From Streptomyces sp. NBC_01262 (GTDB lineage: Bacteria > Actinomycetota > Actinomycetes > Streptomycetales > Streptomycetaceae): DNA of 64,000 nucleotides. The stretch spans positions 3,452,501 through 3,516,500 of the forward strand of contig NZ_CP108462.1 in the NCBI RefSeq assembly GCF_036226365.1, given 5' to 3'. Below are positions 16,317 through 24,216 of this stretch, one piece after another. The stretch's first letter is position 1. The number at the start of each line of letters is the position of its first letter. A program made the translations under genes and the position numbers. The notes beneath the pieces were generated by a model. That model was not told where the DNA came from and did no database searches. It worked only from the letters and a program-made list of their open reading frames with translations.

Positions 16317-16934
16317 CTACAGCCAGCCGCGCTCCCTGGCGATCCGCACCGCCTCCGCGCGGTTGCGCGCACCCGTCTTCTGGATCGCCGTGGACAGGTA
16401 GTTGCGCACCGTGCCCTCCCCCAGATGCAGCCGCCGCGCGATCTCCGCGTTCAGCGCCCCGTCGGCCGCCGTCCGCAGTACGTCCCGCTCGCGCCCCGTC
16501 AGCGGATCCGCGCCCTCGGCCAGGGCCGCCGCCGCCAGCACCGGGTCGATGACGCGCTCGCCGCGCAGCACCCGGCGTACGGCGTCCGCGAGCTGCGCGG
16601 CCGGGGCGTCCTTGACCAGGAAGGCGTGCGCGCCCGATTCCATGGCCCGGCGCAGATAGCCGGGGCGGCCGAAGGTCGTGACGATCACTATCTTGACCGC
16701 CGGCAGCGCGTCGCGCAGAGCGGCCGCCGCGTCCAGGCCGCTCATGCCCGGCATCTCGATGTCGAGCAGCGCGACATCGGCTCCGCTCTCCTCGGCCGCG
16801 CCGACGACCTCGTCGCCCCGGGCGACCTGCGCGACGACCTCGATGTCCTCCTCAAGGCCGAGCAGAGTGGCCAGTGCCTCCCGGACCATCGACTGGTCTT
16901 CGGCCAGGAGGACTCGTACGCACCGCTCGGTCAT
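16317..16934 (-). CDS. NarL/DesR-family response regulator
   Basis: Two-component DNA-binding regulator. Receiver domain with phospho-acceptor Asp58 (ALLDIEMPGMSG), switch Thr in VTTFGRP and Lys in FLVKDAP; C-terminal LuxR-type helix-turn-helix (LTGRERDVLRTAADG, AEIARRLHLGEGTVRNYLSTA). I prefer ATG 16934 (205 aa); a GTG at 16976 is possible. It is separated from the kinase gene by 230 bp containing dispersed repeats, which is unusual for a kinase-regulator pair. The closest family is DesR/LiaR-like regulators of membrane state that often control a linked ABC transporter. Confidence 0.9.
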   Translation of the reverse strand: MTERCVRVLLAEDQSMVREALATLLGLEEDIEVVAQVARGDEVVGAAEESGADVALLDIEMPGMSGLDAAAALRDALPAVKIVIVTTFGRPGYLRRAMESGAHAFLVKDAPAAQLADAVRRVLRGERVIDPVLAAAALAEGADPLTGRERDVLRTAADGALNAEIARRLHLGEGTVRNYLSTAIQKTGARNRAEAVRIARERGWL

Positions 16935-17017
16935 GGAGATCAGCGTAGGGGCAGGCGCGTGCGCCGGTGCGGTCACGGCGAACGTTCTCCGGGTTGCGCA
17001 GCCCGCCGGCTGCGCTT

Positions 17018-17130
17018 GTCCTCAATCGCCGGACTGGGGGCACCCCCTCTGGGGGAGCTGAATTCAGCCCGTCCGGATGGCCGCCCAAGGGGGGCGCGTG
17101 GGAGCACCTCCCAGCGGTAGCTGGGGGAGA
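17018..17130. repeat. Streptomyces dispersed extragenic repeat cluster
   Basis: CCTCAATCGCCGGAC (17020-17034) and AGCTGAATTCAGCCCGTCCGG (17056-17076) are halves of the palindromic extragenic repeat seen many times in Streptomyces genomes; here they are split by a G/C-rich insert containing GGGGGCACCCCC-like pairing. It is followed by GGAGCACCTCCCAGC/GCTGGGGGAG (17101-17129), another common dispersed element. All sits between kinase and regulator genes. Recognition is from memory of these repeats. Confidence 0.65.
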
Positions 17131-17164
17131 ACGGAGCGACCAGCCCACCACGGTCCGCACGTCG

Positions 17165-18394
17165 TCACGTGCCGCCGCCCACCGGCGTCACCGCCTCCAC
17201 CAGGGGTACGGACGCCCGCACCACGAATCCGCCGTCCGCGCCGGACCCGGAGGCCTCGAAGCGCCCTCCGGCCAGCAGGAGCCGTTCCTCGAGCCCGGTG
17301 AGGCCGTTGCCGGGGCCACGGCCGGGCTCGGCGCCACGGCCGTCGTCGGAGACGGTGAGCGCGAGGGCGTCCGCGTCATCGGCCACCGTCACCGTTACGG
17401 CGATGGCGCAGCGACCGGCCCCGCTGTGCCGTACGACATTGGTCACCGCCTCGCGCAGGGCCCACGCGAGGGCGCCCTCCTCGTCCGCGCCGAGCCGGTC
17501 GTGCCCGGCCCACTGCGCGGGGTCGAGGTCGGCCTCGATGCCGGCCGCCAGCAGGACGGCACGGGCGCCGGCCAGTTCGACGGCGAGCGTGGGGCGCCGG
17601 TATCCGCTGACGGCCTCGCGTACGTCGACCAGGGCCTGGCGGCTGACCCGCTCGATGTCGGCGACCTGGGCGGCGGCGTCCTCCGGGCGGCCCGGCAGCA
17701 TGCGGCCGGCCAGTTCGCTCTTCAGGGTGATCAGGGACAGCGAGTGCCCGAGCAGATCGTGCAGGTCGCGGGCGAGCCGCAGCCGCTCCTCGGTCGCCGC
17801 CAGGCCGGCGATGGTCTGCCGGGCCTCGCGCAGCTCGCGCATCGTAAGGATGAGCTGCCGGATGCCGAGCATCGCGAAGCCACCGAGGAAGCAGGGGATG
17901 CCGAGGGAGAGGACGAGATCGTCCTTGGCGTCGATGAGGGCGCCGCAGCCGAAGAGCAGCGCCGTGACCAGGGGAATGGCCCAGCGGGAGTGGACGGGCG
18001 GTACCGCGGCGCCCATGGCGACGGCCGCGTAGACGAACAGGACCAGCCAGGAGTCACCGAGGGTGAGTGACAGCACGACCGCGAGCACGCACAGCGCGGC
18101 GAGGGTGACGGGCACCCAGGGCGGCTGGTGCTCCTGGTTGGTGCGCAGGAACACCAGCGTCAGATACGCGGTCACAAAGCCGACGAGCCCGGTCCACCCG
18201 GCGATCAGCGCGAGCGGCGAGTGGTGGCCGTCGAGAAGGTCCGTGACGGGCGACGCGAGATAGAGCATCCACATGCCGACCCACAGCAGCTTGACGATGG
18301 CCTGACGGTGGTTCTCCGGGACCCGGCCCATGGCCAGGCTGTCGTCGGCGGTCCCGGTCTGCCAGGGCGGCCAGGCCTCTTTGCGCATCGCCAT
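17165..18394 (-). CDS. sensor histidine kinase, HisKA_3 (DesK/LiaS-like)
   Basis: 409-aa membrane kinase. About five to six hydrophobic segments occupy residues 30-175, with no large sensor domain, as in DesK-type kinases that sense the membrane itself. Then the HisKA_3 helix ERLRLARDLHDLLGHSLSLI with the phospho-acceptor His, and the ATPase domain with REAVTNVVRHSGAG (N box) and VSDDGRGAEPGRGPGNGLTGLEERL (G boxes). It lies 24 nt after the ABC permease gene on the same strand, and the response regulator follows. The layout suggests one ABC-kinase-regulator system. Confidence 0.92.
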   Translation of the reverse strand: MAMRKEAWPPWQTGTADDSLAMGRVPENHRQAIVKLLWVGMWMLYLASPVTDLLDGHHSPLALIAGWTGLVGFVTAYLTLVFLRTNQEHQPPWVPVTLAALCVLAVVLSLTLGDSWLVLFVYAAVAMGAAVPPVHSRWAIPLVTALLFGCGALIDAKDDLVLSLGIPCFLGGFAMLGIRQLILTMRELREARQTIAGLAATEERLRLARDLHDLLGHSLSLITLKSELAGRMLPGRPEDAAAQVADIERVSRQALVDVREAVSGYRRPTLAVELAGARAVLLAAGIEADLDPAQWAGHDRLGADEEGALAWALREAVTNVVRHSGAGRCAIAVTVTVADDADALALTVSDDGRGAEPGRGPGNGLTGLEERLLLAGGRFEASGSGADGGFVVRASVPLVEAVTPVGGGT

Positions 18395-18418
18395 GGTCTG
18401 CCTCCGTTACGCCTTTGC

Positions 18419-19159
18419 CTACGCCTTCGCCGTGTCCTTGCGGTACATCCATGCCGCACCGCCCGCGAAGACCACAAGGTAGACGGCCAGCACCGCGATG
18501 TCCTTCAGGTGCGGTGCGTCGCCGAACTCGATCGCCTGCCCCAGCGCCGCGTACGGGCGCGCCGGCAGGTACTCCGCGATGTGCTGAAGCCACGCCGGGA
18601 ACACCGTGAAGGGCATCCACAGCCCGCCCAGCATCGCCAGCACGAAGTAGCAGAACATCGCGATCAGGCGGGCCGTGTCCACCGTCGCGAGGTAGCCGAT
18701 GGCGACCCCGAGCGCGGCGAACACAAAGCTGCCGGCCCAGCTCGACAGCAGGATCCCGCCCCACTGCCAGGCGTCCATCCGCACCTCCTTCACCGCCGCC
18801 GCGACGACCATGACCAGCACGATCGACGGCAGGCTGATAGCCGCGGCCGAGGCGATCTTCGCGGTGACGTAGCCACGCCCGGGCAGGGCGGTGAGCCGCA
18901 GCTGGCGGACCCAGCCCTTGTCGCGCTCGCGGGCGATCATCTCGGCGTTGCCCATGAGGACGGCGGTCATGGCGCCGAAGGCGCACATCGCGACCATGTA
19001 GTACATGACGACGGAGACGTCCGTGCCCGAGAGCTTGCTGTGGGAGTCCGCGCCGGCGGTCAGCAGCAAGAAGAGCACCGGCGGATAGATGACGCTGAAG
19101 AACATGAACTTCCGGTTGCGCAGCGCGCGCACGATCTCAAGCCTGATCAGTGTCCTCAT
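18419..19159 (-). CDS. ABC-2 type transporter permease
   Basis: 246-aa integral membrane protein with about six helices, beginning MRTLIRLEIVRALRNRKFMFFSVIYP, the usual ABC-2/DrrB-like start. It partners the ATPase encoded just upstream; the start ATG overlaps that gene's stop by 4 nt. Likely an exporter of a drug, lipid or antimicrobial peptide; no substrate is visible. The downstream kinase gene suggests the transporter is both the output and perhaps the co-sensor of the two-component system. Confidence 0.9.
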   Translation of the reverse strand: MRTLIRLEIVRALRNRKFMFFSVIYPPVLFLLLTAGADSHSKLSGTDVSVVMYYMVAMCAFGAMTAVLMGNAEMIARERDKGWVRQLRLTALPGRGYVTAKIASAAAISLPSIVLVMVVAAAVKEVRMDAWQWGGILLSSWAGSFVFAALGVAIGYLATVDTARLIAMFCYFVLAMLGGLWMPFTVFPAWLQHIAEYLPARPYAALGQAIEFGDAPHLKDIAVLAVYLVVFAGGAAWMYRKDTAKA

Positions 19160-20097
19160 GCGGCCGAGGCCTCCTCGGTGATGGCCAGGAACGCCTGCTC
19201 CAGGCCGAGTCCGGCGACTTCCAGATTGCGCGGGTACAGGCCCGCCGCGTAGACCGCGTGGACGGTCGCGTCCGCGTCGGTGGAACCGATCCGGACCGTA
19301 CGGCCGGACACCTCCAGCGAGGCCACGTGCGGCAGGCCCCGCAGCAGGGCCTCGTCCGCCGTCTCCAGGTCGAAGACGATCCGCCGCGCCCCGGCCCGCG
19401 CCTTGATCTGCGCGGCCGTTCCGTCCGCCAGCAGGCGGCCCTGGTGCAGGACCAGGACGCGGTCGGCGATCGCGTCCGCCTCCTCCAGGTAGTGCGTGGC
19501 GAACAGCACGGTGCGGCCCTGCGCCGCCTGCGCGCGCATCGTGGTCCAGAACGACTGCCGGGCCGACACATCCATCCCCGTCGTCGGCTCGTCCAGCACG
19601 ATCAGGTCGTTCGCCCCGGCGGTGGCCAGCGCGAAGCGCACGCGCTGCTCCTGGCCGCCGGACAGCTTGTTGACCTTGCGGTCGGCGATGTCGGTGAGAT
19701 CGGCCGTGGCCAGCACCTGGTCCACGGGATACGCACGCGGGTGCAGGTCGCAGGCGAGCCGGACGAGCTCGCGTACGGTCACTTCCTCCATCAGCCCGCC
19801 GCTCTGCAGCATCGCGCCGACCCGGCCCTGCGTGATCGCCTGGCGCGGGCTCGTACCGAAGAGCTCGACGGTGCCGGAGTCCGCCGTGCGCAGGCCGAGC
19901 AGCAGGTCGAGCGCGGTCGACTTCCCCGCGCCGTTGGGGCCGAGCAGGGCCACGGTCTCACCCGGGTGGAGGGTGAGGCTGAGGCCCGCGACGGCACGGA
20001 CATCGCCGAAGCTCTTGCTTACATCGGCGAACCGGACGGCGGCGGTGGCCGGTGTCCCTGTCGCGGATCCCGCCGTGCGGGTTGCGGTTGCGGTCAT
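19156..20097 (-). CDS. ABC transporter ATP-binding protein (DrrA/CcmA-like)
   Basis: 313-aa ATPase: Walker A GPNGAGKST (about 53-61), Q loop MLQSGGLME, signature LSGGQEQRV, Walker B LIVLDEPTTGMD and H loop FATHYLEE, followed by a C-terminal DUF4162-like region. It forms an export complex with the permease gene overlapping downstream. It is the first gene of the operon; no good ribosome site is visible before ATG 20097. A palindrome TGACAGATGTCA lies about 60 nt upstream and may be the response-regulator operator. Confidence 0.92.
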   Translation of the reverse strand: MTATATRTAGSATGTPATAAVRFADVSKSFGDVRAVAGLSLTLHPGETVALLGPNGAGKSTALDLLLGLRTADSGTVELFGTSPRQAITQGRVGAMLQSGGLMEEVTVRELVRLACDLHPRAYPVDQVLATADLTDIADRKVNKLSGGQEQRVRFALATAGANDLIVLDEPTTGMDVSARQSFWTTMRAQAAQGRTVLFATHYLEEADAIADRVLVLHQGRLLADGTAAQIKARAGARRIVFDLETADEALLRGLPHVASLEVSGRTVRIGSTDADATVHAVYAAGLYPRNLEVAGLGLEQAFLAITEEASAA

Positions 20098-20157
20098 ACG
20101 GCAAGCTTCGTCGGGCGGGCGGGGCCGACGGCAGTGCCGCGGCTCCTGTCCTGGGGG

Positions 20158-20169
20158 TGACAGATGTCA
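20158..20169. promoter_or_regulatory. inverted repeat TGACA-GA-TGTCA, candidate response-regulator operator
   Basis: Perfect 5-bp half-sites with a 2-bp spacer, 60 nt upstream of the ABC ATPase start. NarL/LiaR/DesR-type regulators bind short palindromes of this kind, and the operon encodes such a regulator. Assignment is inference. Confidence 0.5.
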
Positions 20170-20171
20170 TG

Positions 20172-20206
20172 GCCGGCGGGGTGACAGGGTTCCCCACCCC
20201 GCCGGC
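20172..20206 (-). terminator. terminator of the proline-rich membrane protein gene
   Basis: Perfect 12-bp stem GCCGGCGGGGTG/CACCCCGCCGGC with an 11-nt loop, 8 nt downstream of the stop of the minus-strand gene ending at 20215. It separates that gene from the ABC operon promoter. Confidence 0.8.
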
Positions 20207-20214
20207 AGCCGCTG

Positions 20215-22320
20215 TCAGGCGATGTTGGGGAAGGTGACGGTCTTCTTGCTGTCGTCGGTGGTCTTCAGCGCCGGAAGGATGGCACTGGCGACGTCCTGCG
20301 GGGTGACCTCGGTCTTGCTGCCGTCACCGCGTTCCAGGAGTACGCCGTCGAAGGTGTCGCTCATCACGGTCTTGAGGGCCGCGAGGTCGAAGTGCGGCTG
20401 GAGGTTGCCGCTGTCGTCCGCGGTCATGGTGAGGATCTTCGGCAGCGAGAGGTCGCCGAGCAGGAGTACGTGCCCGGAGCCCGCGTTGACCGTGACGATG
20501 CCCGACATCGCCGTCTTGCCGAAGCCGTTGACCGCCGCGTCCAGCTTGGCCTGGGTGACCTTGGGCTGGACGGTGGTGACGGACAGCGGGACGGCGGCGT
20601 TGACGCCGGTCTCCAGGCGGGTGCGGTAGGCGTTCTTGACCTTGGCGACGGAGGCGCTGACGTTGATGCCGGTACGGGCCTTGCCGGGGACGGCGACGGC
20701 CTTGCCGTCGGTGAACTTCACCATGCCCTCGGTGGCGGTGGAGCCGGAACCGAGCTCGTCGGAGAGGGTGCCCAGGCGGGCGGTGAGCTTCTCGTCGTCG
20801 ATGACCAGTTCGGCGGTGGCCACCCGGGTGCCGCCGAAGAGGGAGCCGATCACGGTGACGGGGTTGTAGTCGCGGTGGGCGACATCGGCGACGGTGGCGT
20901 CGAGGTCGACGTCGAGGCCGGCGGAGGAAGGGGTGAGCTTCTTCTGGGTGTCGCCGACCGTGACGGTGAGCGGGTCGGTTTCGAGCTTGCCCAGTTTGGA
21001 TTCGAGCTCGGCGACGGCGTCGGCCCTGGACTTGCCGCCGATGCTGACGCCGAGGACGGTCGTGCCGGCGGGCACGTCGGCGTGGTCCATCAACAGGCCG
21101 ACGCCGTAGGCGATTCCGGCGACGGTGACGAGGGCGACGCCGGTCAGTATCACCTTGGAGCGGCCCTTGGCCTCGGGCTGCTGCCGCTTGGCCGCGGCCG
21201 GGACCGGCTTGGTGACCGGCGACGGGGCGAACGGCGCGGCGGGGATGCCGCTGACGAGGGTCTCGCCGGAGAACCGCTCGGCCGGGCCGGCCGAGAACGG
21301 TGAGGGCGAAGGAGCAGAAGCCGGGGCGGGCGCGGGGGCGGAGGCCGCCCGCATCTCGCCGGTCATGGGGCCGCTGGTCGGACCGGCGGGCGGCTGGTAG
21401 CTGGGGAACGGCGTGCCACCGGGAGCCCCGGGGCTCCCAGGACCGCCGGGGCCGCCAGGACCGCCGAAGCCGACCGGCCCGGCCGGGCCGCCGGGTGCGC
21501 CCGGCGCACTCGGCCCGCCCGGCGCATCCGGGAAGGGGCGGTTGGCGCGCTGCGTACGAGGGCCGGGGCCGGCCGGAGCACCACCGGGGCCCTCGTTGAG
21601 GTACGGGATGTTGGGGCGCCGGCCCTGCGGCGGCGGCTGCGGCGCGGACTGCGGCGCGGTCGGACCGGCGGCGGCGATGTCGGCCAGGCTCAGCGGCTGC
21701 GTGGCGTCGGCGCCGCCCGGGGCCGGTGCGGGAGCCGGGGCCGGGGCCTGGGGCCGGGCACGCGGCGGAGCCGGGGCCTGGGCCGGGGCCTGGGCCTGGG
21801 GCTGCACCGGCATCTGCATCTGCTGCGTGGTCTCCGCCGGGGCGGAGCCGCCCGGCGCCGGAGGCCCCGACTTGCGCGGGGCGAACCAGTCGCTGGGCGC
21901 GGGCTTGTCCGCCTGGGCGGCGGCCGGAGCGGGCGCCGGGGCCGCCGGCATGGCGGGGGCCTGGGGCGCCGGAGCGGCCGGAGCCGGTTCGCCGCCGACG
22001 GTCCAGCCGTCGGGCAGCTCCGTGGAACCGGTGTCCGAACCGTCGACCGTCGTGCGCACGACCACCGGCGGAATCGGCCGGGACCCGGGGATGTTGATCC
22101 GTACCCGGGTGGTCAGCGTGGTCTCGGTCTTCGGCTCGTCAGCCGGGGCCTCGGGGACCGGCTCTCCGTCCCGCGGTCGCTCCTGCGGGTGCAGCGAGGG
22201 AAACGGTCGGGTGCCGTACGGCGGGGTGCCGGACGGGTACGCGGCTCCGCCACGCCCCTGCGTCCCGCCCTGGGACCGGTCCCCGGTACCAGAGGACGAA
22301 CTGTCAGTTTCACGACTCAA
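20215..22320 (-). CDS. proline-rich membrane protein with VanW/YoaR-type peptidoglycan-binding domain
   Basis: About 701 aa. The N-terminal 360 residues are disordered and rich in Pro, Ala and Gly (many PAPAPA and GPGGPG stretches). One membrane helix follows (VILTGVALVTVAGIAYGVGLL), then an extracellular region starting AGTTVLGVSIGGKSRADAVAELE, the hallmark of the PG_binding_4 module that precedes VanW domains; a second copy-like segment follows. No VanW domain is evident. I choose TTG 22320, six bases after GGAGAG; ATG 22392 lacks a site. Probably a cell-wall protein; role unknown. Confidence 0.8.
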   Translation of the reverse strand: MSRETDSSSSGTGDRSQGGTQGRGGAAYPSGTPPYGTRPFPSLHPQERPRDGEPVPEAPADEPKTETTLTTRVRINIPGSRPIPPVVVRTTVDGSDTGSTELPDGWTVGGEPAPAAPAPQAPAMPAAPAPAPAAAQADKPAPSDWFAPRKSGPPAPGGSAPAETTQQMQMPVQPQAQAPAQAPAPPRARPQAPAPAPAPAPGGADATQPLSLADIAAAGPTAPQSAPQPPPQGRRPNIPYLNEGPGGAPAGPGPRTQRANRPFPDAPGGPSAPGAPGGPAGPVGFGGPGGPGGPGSPGAPGGTPFPSYQPPAGPTSGPMTGEMRAASAPAPAPASAPSPSPFSAGPAERFSGETLVSGIPAAPFAPSPVTKPVPAAAKRQQPEAKGRSKVILTGVALVTVAGIAYGVGLLMDHADVPAGTTVLGVSIGGKSRADAVAELESKLGKLETDPLTVTVGDTQKKLTPSSAGLDVDLDATVADVAHRDYNPVTVIGSLFGGTRVATAELVIDDEKLTARLGTLSDELGSGSTATEGMVKFTDGKAVAVPGKARTGINVSASVAKVKNAYRTRLETGVNAAVPLSVTTVQPKVTQAKLDAAVNGFGKTAMSGIVTVNAGSGHVLLLGDLSLPKILTMTADDSGNLQPHFDLAALKTVMSDTFDGVLLERGDGSKTEVTPQDVASAILPALKTTDDSKKTVTFPNIA

Positions 22321-22514
22321 AGCAGGCTCTCCCGGTTCGCTTCGCCACCCGTAACGGCCATCCGCGGGCGGCCCGGCGGCGCGCACCACCATACTGGGCG
22401 CCGCTGAGTGGGCGCCCGTGACTGACTACACGGACACCCGTACCGACGGGACAAAAACGGCGTCAACCACTGAATCGGGCGACAACCGTCCTGTACCCGG
22501 CGGCATGTTGGCGC

Positions 22515-22883
22515 CTATGGTGCACCAGGTGCTCCGTCACCCGCGAAGCCGGGTCGCGCAAGCGTGGCGCACATCACTCCGGCCATCGATCCGCCGAGGA
22601 GATACGCGTACGGCCCGATGCCGTTCGCGAAGAGGAAATCGCCCTCCGGCCGGGTCTGGCTCAGGAACAGCACCGTCAGCAGCCACAGCCCCGCCGGCAC
22701 GACCGCGCCGACCCGGTTGCGGGTCAGCTTCGAGCCGCCCCAGAACAGCGCCGCACTGCCCGCCAGGGCCAGCAGCAGCCCGCCGGGGAGCCACGCGTCC
22801 TGCACCAGCGCGCCCGCCACGGCGACGGCCACGCCGAGCACCGCGAGCAGCGCGTAGGAGAGGTATCTCATGGCCTGGCTCAC
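22515..22883 (-). CDS. DUF6113-like small membrane protein
   Basis: 122 aa with four predicted helices ([64 protein letters not shown]). The GTG start overlaps the mshB stop (GTGA), so translation is coupled to mshB. Conserved beside mshB in streptomycetes as far as I recall; function unknown. The coupling makes a role linked to mycothiol or its regulation conceivable but unproven. Confidence 0.82.
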   Translation of the reverse strand: MSQAMRYLSYALLAVLGVAVAVAGALVQDAWLPGGLLLALAGSAALFWGGSKLTRNRVGAVVPAGLWLLTVLFLSQTRPEGDFLFANGIGPYAYLLGGSMAGVMCATLARPGFAGDGAPGAP

Positions 22884-23758
22884 AGGGTGCCGCCCTCCGC
22901 CACACCCGCGAAGAGGTCCTCCTCCGGCCGGGCGTCGCCCGTCGTGCCGCGCACCAACTGGTAGTACTCGGCGCCGAAGAGCGGCTGGCCGAGGTCGTTG
23001 GAGAGCGCGAAGAAGAATCCGTCCACCGCGATCTGCGAATAGTGCGCCTTCATGGCCGCCGTCTTCTGTCCGGCGTACGCCCCCTGCTTGTCGATGACCG
23101 TGGTGACCACGGAGTCCGCGACCACCATCGGCAGGTCGTCCACCGAAGCGATGCCCTCGAAGGGGTTCTCCGCCCCGCTCGCCCGCAGTCGTTCGAGGCC
23201 GGCCTCGACCTCGGAGCGCGGGATGCAGTTCCAGTAGACCTTCTCGATGCCCAGGCCCGCCTCCGCGGCCAGGTCGGCGGCCCGCATCGCGACCCGGTGC
23301 GCCTGGATGTGGTCGGGGTGGCCGTAGCCGCCGTTCGGGTCGTACGTCACCAGCACCTGCGGGCGCACCTCGCGGATGACGTCGAGGAGGTGCCCGGCGG
23401 CCTCGTCGAGGTCCGCCTGCCAGAAGCAGTCCGGCCGCTCGTTCTGCGCGACGCCCATCATCCCGGAGTCGCGGTAGCGGCCGGGGCCGCCGAGGAACCG
23501 GTGGTCGGTGACCCCGAGTTCGGCCATGGCCGCGGCCAGTTCGCCGATGCGGTGCGGGCCGAGGGTGTCGTCCCGGTCGGGGGCGAGGTGCGCCAGCTCG
23601 GGCGGGATCACCTCGCCCTCTTCGCCGAGGGTGCAGGTCACGAGCGTCACATGGGCGCCCTCGGCCGCGTATTTGGCCATGGTCGACCCGTTGCCGATCG
23701 ACTCGTCGTCGGGGTGGGCGTGGACGAGCAGCATTCTGCGGCCGGAGGTAACTGTCAC
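22880..23758 (-). CDS. mshB: mycothiol biosynthesis deacetylase MshB
   Basis: Zinc deacetylase that converts GlcNAc-inositol to GlcN-inositol, the second committed step of mycothiol synthesis. LmbE fold: AHPDDES at 14-20 supplies metal and catalytic residues, and [16 protein letters not shown] supplies the other zinc His. 292 aa, normal length. GTG 23758 lies after GGAGG. The protein is cytoplasmic. Its presence marks the organism as actinobacterial. Confidence 0.95.
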   Translation of the reverse strand: MTVTSGRRMLLVHAHPDDESIGNGSTMAKYAAEGAHVTLVTCTLGEEGEVIPPELAHLAPDRDDTLGPHRIGELAAAMAELGVTDHRFLGGPGRYRDSGMMGVAQNERPDCFWQADLDEAAGHLLDVIREVRPQVLVTYDPNGGYGHPDHIQAHRVAMRAADLAAEAGLGIEKVYWNCIPRSEVEAGLERLRASGAENPFEGIASVDDLPMVVADSVVTTVIDKQGAYAGQKTAAMKAHYSQIAVDGFFFALSNDLGQPLFGAEYYQLVRGTTGDARPEEDLFAGVAEGGTL

Positions 23759-23799
23759 AGGACAGAGCCTACGGCCCGGCGGCGGCCCTCAGCGGGCGG

Positions 23800-23994
23800 T
23801 CAGAAGTTGATGCCCCCGATCATGCCCGCCACGCTGTTGGTGAGTTCCCGGATGGTCGGCGCCCAGGACGACGCCGCCATGTAGAACCCCAGCAGAATGC
23901 AGACCACCGCGTGCCCCGCCTTCAGCCCGGCTTTGCGGACCAGCAGGACCACGACGATCAGCAGCAGCAGCACCGCCGAAATCGAAAGCGCCAC
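23800..23994 (-). CDS. small two-helix membrane protein, 64 aa
   Basis: Two hydrophobic segments (ISAVLLLLIVVVLLV and AVVCILLGFYMAASSW) joined by RKAGLKAGH, ending in a short hydrophilic tail. The GTG start is preceded by GGAGGTGA, a strong site. It lies 41 nt upstream of mshB on the same strand and may share its transcript. No recognised family or function. Confidence 0.78.
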   Translation of the reverse strand: MALSISAVLLLLIVVVLLVRKAGLKAGHAVVCILLGFYMAASSWAPTIRELTNSVAGMIGGINF

Positions 23995-24216
23995 AGCGGC
24001 TCACCTCCAGGGCTCAGGGTCGGGACAGCAGTTGCCACCGGGTTATTACCCACTCTCGGCAACGGATCTTAACTTTGTGTCCCACCGCATAGGTCGGTGC
24101 ACGGAAGCATGCGGGGGCGCATGGCTGGATCCCATCGGTTCGCACTCCCGCGCACGCCCGGCGCAAGCGCCCGGGATGCGCCTGTCCGGCCGCCGGGCGG
24201 GCTCTAGTGTCGGCGT

